8,772 nt of DNA from Acidobacteriota bacterium (GTDB lineage Bacteria > Acidobacteriota > Thermoanaerobaculia > Multivoradales > JAHEKO01): NCBI GenBank assembly GCA_024638355.1, contig JAHEKO010000139.1, positions 1-8,772 of the forward strand, in the 5' to 3' direction. A model generated the notes under the pieces. It was given only the letters and a program-made list of their open reading frames with translations. It did no database searches and was not told the DNA's origin. Shown here in pieces: positions 1-7,800 of this stretch. Each line of letters opens with the position of its first letter. The first letter of the stretch is position 1. The translations under genes were made by a program, and so were the position numbers.

Positions 1-971
1 GTCTCGCGGGCCCGCGTCCCGCCGTACCGCAGGAGCGTGCGGAGCGCGTACGGGGCTCCGTGCGTGCCCACTGGCGCGGTGCGGTGCGCGCGCGGCGGCG
101 GCGGCGCTGGCTGGCCGGCGGTAGCCTCGGCCTGGCGGCCGGCCTGGCGGTGGCAGGGATGATCGGCCTCTTCTATCGGCCGCAGTCCGAACCGCTGCCG
201 TCGTTCGACGGCCCGGTAGCGGAGGTCGTGGCGGTGTCGGGACCGGTGCGGCTTTTCACCGACGGGCGCCCGGGGCGCAGCGGCGAAGGGCGGCTGCTCC
301 AGCCCGGGGACGTGATCGGTGCGGGCGGCATCCTCGATACCGGTCCGCGCGGCCGCGCCGCGGTGCGGATGGCCTCGGGCTCGTCGCTACGGCTCGATCA
401 CTCGACTCGACTCCGCGGTCTGACCGACGTGGCCGTGGCGCTCGACAGCGGCGCGATCTACTTCGACTCGAGCGGATCCGCCGGGGCCGAGCCGATCGAG
501 ATCCGCACCCCGCTCGGCGCCGTCTATGACGTGGGGACGCTTTTCGAAGTGCGCCTCGGCGAAAGGGAGATGCGGGTCCGCGTGCGCGAGGGCGCCGTAC
601 ACCTCGACCGTGACGGCCGCCGGCACGATGCCGGGCCGGGCATCGAGCTGACCATCGACGCCGGCGGCGCGCTCAGTCGCCGCAGCGTGCCGGTGTTCGG
701 CCCCGATTGGGAATGGATCCTGGCAGTCGCGCCGAGCTTCGAGCTCGAGGGCAGAACGCTCGACCTCTTCCTCGACTGGGTGAATCGCGAAACCGGCTGG
801 AGGCCGCGTTTCGTCAGCACCGAAGCCGCCGCGAGAGCTTCGGGCGTGGTGCTCCACGGCTCGATCGACGGAATGCGGCCGGCACAGGCGCTCGAAGCGG
901 TGCTTCCCACCTGCGGATTGGTGCACCGGTTGGACGGCGGTATCCTGGTCATCCAGGCCGAGGATTCGTAG
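1..971 (+). CDS. FecR-like membrane protein with C-terminal STN-like domain (5' partial)
   Basis: FecR-family proteins are single-pass inner-membrane proteins that relay an envelope signal to an ECF sigma factor. The frame is open from base 3 to the edge. A GTG at 60 is possible, but the codons before it (reading LAGPRPAVPQERAERV) look like real protein, so the true start is probably upstream. Counting from the GTG at 60: an Arg-rich stretch (about 9-16), one membrane segment (about 18-38), a FecR domain (about 51-190) with the typical TPLGAVYDVGTLFEV motif at 150-164, and a C-terminal region (about 227-298) matching the STN pattern (FELEGRTLDLFLDWV, then a GILVI end). Arginines before the membrane segment favour a periplasmic C-terminus. 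No sigma factor is visible; it could lie to the left. The short cytoplasmic part makes a full anti-sigma domain uncertain. FecR assignment is firm; the STN call is by pattern only. Confidence 0.85.
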   Translation, partial: LAGPRPAVPQERAERVRGSVRAHWRGAVRARRRRRWLAGGSLGLAAGLAVAGMIGLFYRPQSEPLPSFDGPVAEVVAVSGPVRLFTDGRPGRSGEGRLLQPGDVIGAGGILDTGPRGRAAVRMASGSSLRLDHSTRLRGLTDVAVALDSGAIYFDSSGSAGAEPIEIRTPLGAVYDVGTLFEVRLGEREMRVRVREGAVHLDRDGRRHDAGPGIELTIDAGGALSRRSVPVFGPDWEWILAVAPSFELEGRTLDLFLDWVNRETGWRPRFVSTEAAARASGVVLHGSIDGMRPAQALEAVLPTCGLVHRLDGGILVIQAEDS

Positions 972-987
972 TCTGTTCCGCCCGGCG

Positions 988-1005
988 ATCCCGGCCTGCC
1001 GGGAT
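988..1005 (+). promoter_or_regulatory. Perfect hairpin abutting the TPR gene start codon
   Basis: ATCCCGG (988-994), loop CCTG, CCGGGAT (999-1005) is a perfect 7-bp stem with a 4-nt loop. It lies in the 34-nt gap between the FecR-like and TPR genes and ends at the base before the ATG at 1006. No clear Shine-Dalgarno sequence is visible in the gap, so the stem occupies the place where a ribosome would bind. There is no T-run after it, so it is not a typical intrinsic terminator. A translational brake, an RNA-processing site or an operator are all possible; the structure is seen, the role is inferred. Confidence 0.45.
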
Positions 1006-2118
1006 ATGCGCGCGCTCCGTATCGCTCTCGCAGTCGGCTTGCCCCTGGCGCTGTTGATCCCTGAAGACGGCGCCGAGGCCCGCCGTCGCCGATTCGACAA
1101 GCGGGCCTTCAAGCTCGAGTATCGCGGCGCGCTGGATCGCTTTGCCCGTGGCCAGGCCGAGGGCGCGCTTCGCCGGCTGGTCGAGCTCGAGTCGAGCGTC
1201 GCCGCCGAGGCCGAGTCGGATCTCGATCCGCTCTGGAAGGCGAAGCTGTCGGTCATCCGAGATCTCCTCGGCTCCAGCCCGGAGCTGCTGGTGCCGGTGA
1301 GCCAGCTCCACGAGCAGGCCTACCTGGCCTATCTCGAGCGCGGCGCCTACCTGCTCGCCGGCCATTCGCGCGCATTGACGATGGAGCTGGCCGAGCTCTA
1401 TTCCGAGCGAGTGCCCGGCAGCCGCGGCGACCGCGTGGCGAGCGAGGTCATGACCAGCATGGCCGGCCATCTGCACGCGGCCTTCGTCCATTCGCGCGCG
1501 GCGGCCCTCTACCGGCGGGCCGTAGAGCTCGATCCGTCGAACGGCGCCGCCCTTCTCGGGCTGGCCGCGGTTCTCGAGCGTCAGGGGGAGTACGAACGTG
1601 CGCTGCCGCTGCTGAGAAACATGGTGAAGATCGCTCCCGGCGACGCCGAGGGCCGCCTGCGGCTCGCGGTACAGCTGATCCGGGTCGGCGATCCGGAAGA
1701 GGCCGAACGCGTGCTCTCGGCGTTGATCGACGAAAAGATCAAGGAGCCGCGGTGGGTCTTCTCGCTGGCCTACCAGGAGCTCGCCCGGCTCCTCATCGAC
1801 CGTGAGGAGTTCGATCGGGCGGTCGAGGTGATCGACGCCGCGACTCGCGCCCTGCGCGGAGATCCGACTCTACCGATTCTGCTGACCTATCTGAGCGACC
1901 GGGCGCGGCGTCCCAGCGGCAAGGCCGAGCTCACTTCGGCTCTCCGCGAGGCGGGCCGGGCGGAAGCCGACTCGCCCCGCTATCGCTACAGCCAGATGCC
2001 CAGACAGGCCCTCCAGCAGCTTCGCGCGTCGCTCCGCGGCGAGTGCGCCGCGCAGCTTCCGCTCCTCGCCGAGGCGCTTTCGGAGGAGCCGGCGCTGGCC
2101 TCGGCGGGAGGCGGATGA
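1006..2118 (+). CDS. Exported TPR-repeat protein
   Basis: This 370-residue protein starts at ATG 1006, which opens directly into a signal-peptide-like segment (residues 1-25, hydrophobic core IALAVGLPLALLI, possible cleavage after AEA). A mostly helical, charged region follows. Canonical tetratricopeptide repeats span about 155-285, clearest at AAALYRRAVELDPSNGAALL (165-184) and in the next two helix pairs (ERALPLL..., EEAERVL...). TPRs are protein-binding scaffolds, here probably in the periplasm. The C-terminal 80 residues have no recognisable domain. The gene follows the FecR-like gene by 34 bp and its stop overlaps the start of the STN-VWA gene (ATGA), so it probably works with them, perhaps as an adaptor. 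The specific function is unknown. Confidence 0.85.
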   Translation: MRALRIALAVGLPLALLIPEDGAEARRRRFDKRAFKLEYRGALDRFARGQAEGALRRLVELESSVAAEAESDLDPLWKAKLSVIRDLLGSSPELLVPVSQLHEQAYLAYLERGAYLLAGHSRALTMELAELYSERVPGSRGDRVASEVMTSMAGHLHAAFVHSRAAALYRRAVELDPSNGAALLGLAAVLERQGEYERALPLLRNMVKIAPGDAEGRLRLAVQLIRVGDPEEAERVLSALIDEKIKEPRWVFSLAYQELARLLIDREEFDRAVEVIDAATRALRGDPTLPILLTYLSDRARRPSGKAELTSALREAGRAEADSPRYRYSQMPRQALQQLRASLRGECAAQLPLLAEALSEEPALASAGGG

Positions 2119-3521
2119 CGCTCGACCGATTCGCCGGCGCGCTCGTCCTCCTCGCCCTGGCGGTGACGGCTCCCGCGCGCTGCCAGGAAGAGTCGCCCGC
2201 CCGCTACCTCGGTGTCCCGCTCGCCGAGGCGCTCGGCGACCTCCAGGCGCGCGGCCTGCCGGTGATCTACAGCAGCGATCTCGTGCGCCCGGAGATGCGG
2301 GTGCGCAAGGAGCCGACGGCTTCGTCGCTCCATCGCCGGCTCGATCAGCTACTCGCACCGCACGGGCTCAAGGCGCAGGTCGGCCCGCGCGGAACGGTCC
2401 TCGTCGTGCTCCGCGATCCGGAGCCGATCCTGGTCGCGATCGAGCAGCCGACGCCCTTCCAGTCGGTGTTCGAGCGCGTCGAGGTGAAGGCCCTGGTGAT
2501 GACCGAGGAGCCGATTCGCAAGGTCGACTTCTACCTGGGCGAGGAGCTCGTCGGCAGCCTCACGCAGGGGCCGTTTCACCTCGAGGTGGCGGTGGGGGAG
2601 GCGAACATCGACCGCGAGTTCCGGGTCGAGGCGTTCGGTCGCTGGGGCGGATTCGGCAAGGCGGCGGCGATGACCCGCCGGGTCGAGATCGAGGCCGAGA
2701 TGGAAGTGGCGCTGAAGCAGCTCTTCGTGACCGTCGATCGTGGCAACCGCCCGGTGCTCGATCTGGGCCGCGAGAGCTTCACCGTCTTCGACGGCGGTGA
2801 GCGGCAGACGCTGGTCACCTTCGAGCGCGGCGACGTTCCGATCACCGCCGTCGTGCTGCTCGACGCCAGCGAGAGCATGAAGGGCCGCTATCTCGAAGCG
2901 GCGCTGGCCGGCTCGCACGCCTTTCTCGCCACCATGGGCCGCCTCGACGAGGCGCTGGTGATGCTGTTCGCCGACCGGGCGCTCGCCGTGACTCCCTTCT
3001 CCGGCGAGGCGGCGATTCTGGCCCGGGGCCTGGACGGCGTCTTCGCCGGCGGCGGCACCGCGCTCAACGACCACCTCTACGCCAGCCTGCGGCTTCTCGA
3101 CCGCACCCAGGGGCGCCGCGTCGTCGTTCTCCTCTCGGACGGCGCCGACGTGCTGAGTGTGCTGCGCATGCGCGACGTGCTCTGGAAGGTGCGCCGCAGC
3201 GACGCGCTGATCTACTGGATTCGTCTGCAGGAGAAGATGCAGGAGTTCTCGTCGGCCTGGCGCGATTTCCGTGGCAATCGCGCCGAGTGGCAAGGCCTGG
3301 AGCGCGCGGTGAAGGAGAGCGGCGGGGAGGTGCGCAGCCTGGACGAGATCGGCCAGATCCGGCCCGCTTTCGAGGAGATCATGGCGGAGCTGCGCGGTCA
3401 GTATGTGCTCGGCTACTACCCGACCCGACCGCGCTCCGACGGCGCCTGGCGACCGGTCAAGGTGGTCGTCGATCAGCCCGGGGCCAAGGTGCGATTCCGC
3501 GCTGGCTATATCGACCGGTGA
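2115..3521 (+). CDS. Exported STN-VWA domain protein (VWFA-related Acidobacterial type)
   Basis: A 468-residue protein. I place the start at ATG 2115, overlapping the TGA of the TPR gene: GGGAGG lies just upstream and the first 23 residues form a signal peptide. An earlier in-frame GTG at 2043 would bury that signal behind 24 residues. Domains: STN-like (about 30-98; YLGVPLAEALGDLQARGLPV at 31-50), a beta-rich linker (about 101-200), and a VWA region (about 203-466). The metal-ion-dependent adhesion site is intact: D250-x-S252-x-S254, T315 in GGGTALND and D342 in LLSDGAD. The entry sequence resembles the family pattern in which a beta-strand ending in FTVFDGGERQ precedes the VWA fold, and the end (QYVLGYYPTRP...) is also typical. 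VWA domains bind protein partners through a divalent metal. The STN fusion hints at a receptor or secretion-related surface. Role unknown; domain calls are firm. Confidence 0.88.
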   Translation: MTLDRFAGALVLLALAVTAPARCQEESPARYLGVPLAEALGDLQARGLPVIYSSDLVRPEMRVRKEPTASSLHRRLDQLLAPHGLKAQVGPRGTVLVVLRDPEPILVAIEQPTPFQSVFERVEVKALVMTEEPIRKVDFYLGEELVGSLTQGPFHLEVAVGEANIDREFRVEAFGRWGGFGKAAAMTRRVEIEAEMEVALKQLFVTVDRGNRPVLDLGRESFTVFDGGERQTLVTFERGDVPITAVVLLDASESMKGRYLEAALAGSHAFLATMGRLDEALVMLFADRALAVTPFSGEAAILARGLDGVFAGGGTALNDHLYASLRLLDRTQGRRVVVLLSDGADVLSVLRMRDVLWKVRRSDALIYWIRLQEKMQEFSSAWRDFRGNRAEWQGLERAVKESGGEVRSLDEIGQIRPAFEEIMAELRGQYVLGYYPTRPRSDGAWRPVKVVVDQPGAKVRFRAGYIDR

Positions 3522-4678
3522 GCGCCGCTCCGACCACGGTCCGCGGGCTGATCCTCCTGGGCCTGAGCCTGGGTGCGCTGCTCGCGCCGGTATTCGCCGA
3601 GTCGACCGAGCATCCGCTGGTCACGACCCTTCGGGCGGCGGCCGCCGAGCAGATCGAGCGAGGCACCGTGCCGGGCCTCGTCGTCGCGGTGGTCGAGAGC
3701 GGCGCGGTCCTGCACGCGGAGGGGTTCGGCTGGGCCGATGTCGAAAGCGGGCGGCGGATGACCGCCGCGACTCCGCTCAACGTGGCCTCCATTTCGAAGT
3801 CGATCTCGGCCTGGGGCCTCGTGCGCTTCTGCCGGGACGAGGAGCTGTCTCTCGATGCCCCGGTACCGCCGCTCATCGAGTCGTTTCGGTTGACCGGCCC
3901 CCGCAAGCTCGATCGCGCCGGGGTCACCGTGCGGCGGGTGTTGAGCCATTCGGCCGGTCTTTCGACCCCCTCGGCTCCGGTCTTCGAGGCCGCTCGCTCC
4001 CTGCCTCCCCTCCAGACGATTCTCGAGGGCCGGGCGGGAGGCGTGCCCCGCCTGAAGCTGTTTCAGCCGCCCGGACTCGGCTTCTCGTACTCGGGGGGCG
4101 GCTACCTGCTGCTGCAGCTCCTTGTGGAGCAGAAGACCGGCGGCAGCTTCGCCGGCTTCATGGCGCGCGAGGTCCTGGAGCGCGCCGGCATGGCCGCGAG
4201 CTCCTTTCGCCTGAATCCGGCGATTCGCGCCGCGGCGGCTACCTACTATCGGTCCGACGGCAGGATCCGGGAGCTCTACCACCTCCCGGGGGCGGCCGGA
4301 GGCCTCTACTCGACAGCCGAGGACATGGCCCGGTGGCTCACGCTCTACGCTGAGAGCACCGCCGCGCACGAAGCGCTCCTGCCGAGAGAGTCCTTCCGCG
4401 CTCTCCTCGAGCCCCAGGTCCGCTGGTACGTCGGCGGAGTGGAGGCCGCGGGCACCTCCTACGCGCTCGGACACGCCACCTGGACGTCCCGCGATGGCCA
4501 GCTCTACGCCTTCCACGCCGGCGGCAACCCGGGCTTGCGGGCGTTCTACTTCGTCGCGCCGCGGAGCGGAAACGGCCTCTTCCTGGCCGCGAATCACGAC
4601 GACGGCCAGGTCGCCTTTCGCCGCCTGATCGAGGCCTGGGCGCGGCACTACGAGGTGGAGCCTCCTCCCCTGTTCTAG
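3518..4678 (+). CDS. Exported serine hydrolase, beta-lactamase / penicillin-binding-protein-like (PF00144 family)
   Basis: A 386-residue protein starting at GTG 3518, whose first bases overlap the TGA of the STN-VWA gene (GTGA), so translation is probably coupled. The frame is open further left, but a signal peptide (residues 1-27, core LILLGLSLGALLAPVFA) fixes this start. Family motifs: nucleophile S91-I-S-K94 (SxxK), Y191-S-G193 where YxN is usual, and H333-A-G335 in place of KTG. The HxG third motif and the YSGGGY variant suggest an esterase, D-amino-peptidase or transpeptidase-like enzyme rather than a drug-resistance beta-lactamase. It would act outside the inner membrane, as would its three upstream neighbours. 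The substrate cannot be told from sequence. It could also be a separate cargo gene sharing the transcript. Confidence 0.88.
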   Translation: MSAAPTTVRGLILLGLSLGALLAPVFAESTEHPLVTTLRAAAAEQIERGTVPGLVVAVVESGAVLHAEGFGWADVESGRRMTAATPLNVASISKSISAWGLVRFCRDEELSLDAPVPPLIESFRLTGPRKLDRAGVTVRRVLSHSAGLSTPSAPVFEAARSLPPLQTILEGRAGGVPRLKLFQPPGLGFSYSGGGYLLLQLLVEQKTGGSFAGFMAREVLERAGMAASSFRLNPAIRAAAATYYRSDGRIRELYHLPGAAGGLYSTAEDMARWLTLYAESTAAHEALLPRESFRALLEPQVRWYVGGVEAAGTSYALGHATWTSRDGQLYAFHAGGNPGLRAFYFVAPRSGNGLFLAANHDDGQVAFRRLIEAWARHYEVEPPPLF

Positions 4679-4679
4679 G

Positions 4680-4709
4680 CTCGGGGCCGAGTCGCCATTT
4701 CTTTTCGTT
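4680..4709 (+). terminator. Weak intrinsic terminator candidate after the hydrolase gene
   Basis: CTCGG-GG-CCGAG (4680-4691) begins 2 nt after the hydrolase stop codon. A T-rich but interrupted tract (ATTTCTTTTCGTT, 4697-4709) follows after 5 bases. The stem is short, its effective loop would take in the last G-C pair, and the gap to the T tract is long. It could end the four-gene transcript before the sigma-54-type promoter, but this is only a candidate. Confidence 0.3.
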
Positions 4710-4832
4710 CACCGAAGAAGCGGCGCCCCCACCGCGGTCGGCGGCACCCCCGGCGCCGGTAGCGTGAGTCCTCGCGATGCCGATCGGGGCCTGCGAATGG
4801 GCCTTTTGTGGCTTTGCGCACTACGCCTTATG

Positions 4833-4848
4833 GCCATCGGTCGATGGC
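4833..4848. promoter_or_regulatory. 16-bp perfect palindrome (operator candidate)
   Basis: GCCATCG-GT-CGATGGC is a perfect 7-bp inverted repeat with a 2-bp spacer, too tight for a good RNA hairpin and shaped like a dimeric-regulator site. Its right arm shares TGGC with the -24 element of the sigma-54 promoter at 4845-4859. A protein bound there would block polymerase, so a repressor is the simplest reading; classical sigma-54 activators usually bind farther upstream. No regulator gene is visible in the window. Confidence 0.4.
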
Positions 4849-4859
4849 ACTGGAGTTGC
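4845..4859 (+). promoter_or_regulatory. Sigma-54 (RpoN) type -24/-12 promoter of the S8 peptidase
   Basis: TGGCAC (4845-4850), five bases, TTGC (4856-4859). The invariant GG and GC are exactly 12 nt apart, as in the RpoN consensus TGGCAC-N5-TTGC; all ten fixed bases match. The site is in the only sizeable gap in front of the peptidase and on its strand. Counting 12 nt from the -12 C puts the start site near 4871, leaving an 8-nt leader (TTGGAACC) before the ATG at 4879. That leader is very short and holds only a GGA as ribosome-binding signal. If real, expression would need an ATP-dependent enhancer-binding activator. Confidence 0.6.
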
Positions 4860-4878
4860 GCCATGACCTGTTGGAACC

Positions 4879-7800
4879 ATGGGTGGGCACCGCTTTCTCT
4901 CACTAGTCCTCGTGGCCCTCATGTCGCTTCTCCTCGGGGCGGCTGTCCGAGCCGACACGGATCCCGGGAAGAGCTTCATCGTCAGGGCGGAGACGGCCGG
5001 CAAGGCGGCGGCCGCCGTCGAGAGCGTCGGCGGCGAGGTGACCCATGTGCTCGCCATCATCGACGCCGTGGGGGCGCGGCTCACCGAGGATCAGCGCGAG
5101 ACGCTGGAGGAGCACGAGGACGTCGAGAGCGTCTACGAAGACCGTCAGGTCGACACCGACTCCGCCGGTGTCCGCGACCACACCGGTCTGGTAGCGCTAT
5201 ACGACTTCGCGACGTCGGGCTCCGACACGATCGTCCGAGACGTGGCTGGCACCTCGAGCGCGCCGCTCGACCTCGTCGTCGAGGACCCGAGCCGCGCCGC
5301 CTGGAGCCTGGGCGACCTGGCTCTGACGAGTGCCACTCGACTGTCGAACGCGACCGACTCGAATCAGATCTTCCAAGCCTGCACCGCGAGCGACGAGCTG
5401 ACCGTGGAGGCGTGGATCGAGCCCGGAGCGATCTGGCAGGGCGGTCCCGCACGCATTGTCACGCTGTCGCTCGACTCCGGCAATCGCAACTTCAGCCTGA
5501 CCCAGGACGGCGATCGCTATCAGTTCCGGCTGCGCACGACCACCAACGGCAGCAACGGCACGAACGTGCGGCTCTACAGCGCCGGCGGCGCCATCACCGG
5601 GTCGCTCCAGCACGTGGTCGCCACCCGGCGGGCCTCGGGAGAGGCCGAGCTCTACCTCGACGGCGCCCTGGTCGACTCGGCCGTCATCGGCGGCTCCCTC
5701 TCCAACTGGAACCCGAGCTACGACCTGGCTCTGGGGAACGAGTTCAGCACCGCGAGCACTACCACGGCTCGCGACTTCGTCGGCACCTATCGCTTGGTGG
5801 CGGTCTACTGCCAGGCGCATACAGCCGCGCAGGTGGCCGCCAACTTCGCCGCGGGCCCCGACTTCGAGGCGCCCCCGGTGGAGCCAGGTCCGGCCGTCCC
5901 CATCACGCGCGGCACTCCTGTCGTTCTCTACGACTTCACCCAGGGCACGGGCGCCGCGGTTCGCGATCACGGCAGCGGCAGCCCGGCCGACCTCAACGTC
6001 GAGGATTCCGACCGGATCTCCTGGGACGGTGGCGGCCTGACCCTGGACCAGGCGACTCGGGTCTCGAACAGCGTGGAGTCGTCGAAGCTCTACGAACCGT
6101 GCACCGCTAGCGACGAGCTGTCGGTCGAAGCCTGGGTGACTCCCGGCGCGCTCTCCCAGGGCGGGCCGGCGCGGATCGTCAGCCTGTCGCGCGATCCCCG
6201 GAACCGGAACTTCAGCCTGCTGCAGGACGGCGACCGCTACCAGTTCCGGCTACGCACGACCTCGAACGGCAGCAACGGCACGAACGTGCGGCTCTACAGC
6301 GCGCCGTCGAGCGTTCAGCCGACCCTCCAGCACCTCCTCGTCACCCGCGACGCCATCGGGAGGGCCTCGCTCTATCTGGACGGCGAGCTGGTCGACAGCG
6401 AGACGATCGGCGGCAGCTTCGACAACTGGAATCCCGACTACGGCCTGGCGCTGGGCAACGAGTTCAACACCGAGAGCACGTCGACCTCCCGCGACTGGGT
6501 CGGCAGGTACAGCCTGGTGGCCGTCTACTGCACGGCGCTCTCCGCCCAGCAGGTGGAGCTCGAGTATCAGGCCGGCCCCGAGCTGCTGGATCCCTACGAG
6601 GGCGAGGGTGTCTGGTACGTGAGCGACCTCTTCGAGGAGATCTCCCTCGGCAACAACAACGGCACCCGTCGTTGGAAGAACGATTGGCAGGAGATCGGCG
6701 AGTCGAATGGCGGCGGCGTCGGCGACGTCCGCGTGTCGGCCTACTCCGCCGGACAGGGATTGCGCATCTCGGGTGCCGATAAGGGCCTGGGCCGTAGGGT
6801 CAACCTGGAGAGCGTCAGTTATGCCTTCCTGGTGCTCGACTACCAGCTCGAGAGCTCTACCGCCGAAACCGACCGTCTGTCGATCCAGGTCTCCGGAGAC
6901 GGCGGCGACACGTGGATCGAGGTCGGGGCTCTTCAAGGGGAGCAGGAAGCCGAAGTCGACTACTTCGTCTACGACGTCACCAACTACGCCAGCTCCGATA
7001 CCGTGATCCGCTTCGTCACCGACCGCAGCTTTGGAGACGCCTCGTCGGTCGTGCTCGACCGCGTCGAGGTCTGGGGAATCCACACGCACGTGGCCGCGAA
7101 CGAAGAGGCTCCCGGGGTGGCGCCCTACAGCGACTTCCCGTCTCTGATCGGGGCCGACTTGATCCATGACCAGGGCATCACGGGCTCCGGAGTCAGCATC
7201 GCGGTCGTCGATACCGGGCTATGGTCCTGGAAGACACTGGTCAAAGACTCGATCGGCCGCTCGCGCCTCGGCGTGCGTTACGACGCGATTCGAGACCAGC
7301 AGCACCTGGGCGGCGACGGCCACGGCCATGGGTCGCACGTCGCCAGCGTGGCGCTCGACAGCCAGTCGGTCGGCGGACGCTTCAACGGCATCGCGCCCGA
7401 CGCCGGCTTCGTGGCCATCAAGGCGTTCGACGACCAGGGTCGCGGCTCGTACGCCAACGTCATTCGGGGGCTCGACTGGATCCTGCAGAAGAAGGACGTT
7501 TACAACATCGGCGTCGTCAACATGTCGTTCAGTGCCGAGCCGAGCTCCTACTACTGGGACGATCCGTTGAACCAGGCGGTGATGGCGCTCTGGGAGGCCG
7601 GTATCGTCGTCGTCGCTTCGGCGGGCAACCGCGGCCCGGATCCGATGACCATCGGCGTGCCGGGCAACGTTCCCTACGTCATCACGGTCGGCGCCATGTC
7701 TGACGGCGTCACGGTGGAGAATCCGACCGACGACTTCTTGGCCAGCTTCTCCTCGGCGGGTCCGACGGTGGAAGGGTTCGTAAAGCCGGAGGTCGTCGCT

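Noticed and set aside
2043..2114. Upstream GTG start for the STN-VWA protein
   Set aside because: It would add 24 Ala/Gly/Arg-rich residues in front of a clean signal peptide and overlap the TPR gene deeply; ATG 2115 has a Shine-Dalgarno and the usual ATGA overlap.
2349..3293. Long minus-strand open frame (314 codons) opposite the STN-VWA gene
   Set aside because: Antisense shadow of a gene with clear VWA motifs; the His/Glu/Arg-rich translation shows no domain.
3287..3517. Upstream start for the serine hydrolase
   Set aside because: The extension overlaps the VWA gene by 235 bases, is Arg/Gly-rich and hides the signal peptide that begins at GTG 3518.
3506..4648. Long minus-strand open frame (380 codons) opposite the serine hydrolase
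   Set aside because: It lies wholly opposite a gene with signal peptide and family motifs; its translation has no recognisable domain and a composition typical of antisense frames in GC-rich DNA.
3518..4678. Antibiotic-resistance beta-lactamase
   Set aside because: The SxxK, YSG and HAG motifs fit the broad esterase/peptidase-like family; no features specific to class A or C resistance enzymes are seen, and the gene is coupled to envelope genes.
4806..4834. Housekeeping promoter for the peptidase (TTGTGG, 17 bp, TATGGC)
   Set aside because: Both boxes match the consensus poorly, whereas a full sigma-54 core lies a few bases downstream.
4764..6110. Plus-strand open frame (448 codons) overlapping the promoter region and the S8 peptidase start
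   Set aside because: Extremely Arg/Gly-rich out-of-frame reading of the peptidase gene, and it would run through the promoter; no domain seen.
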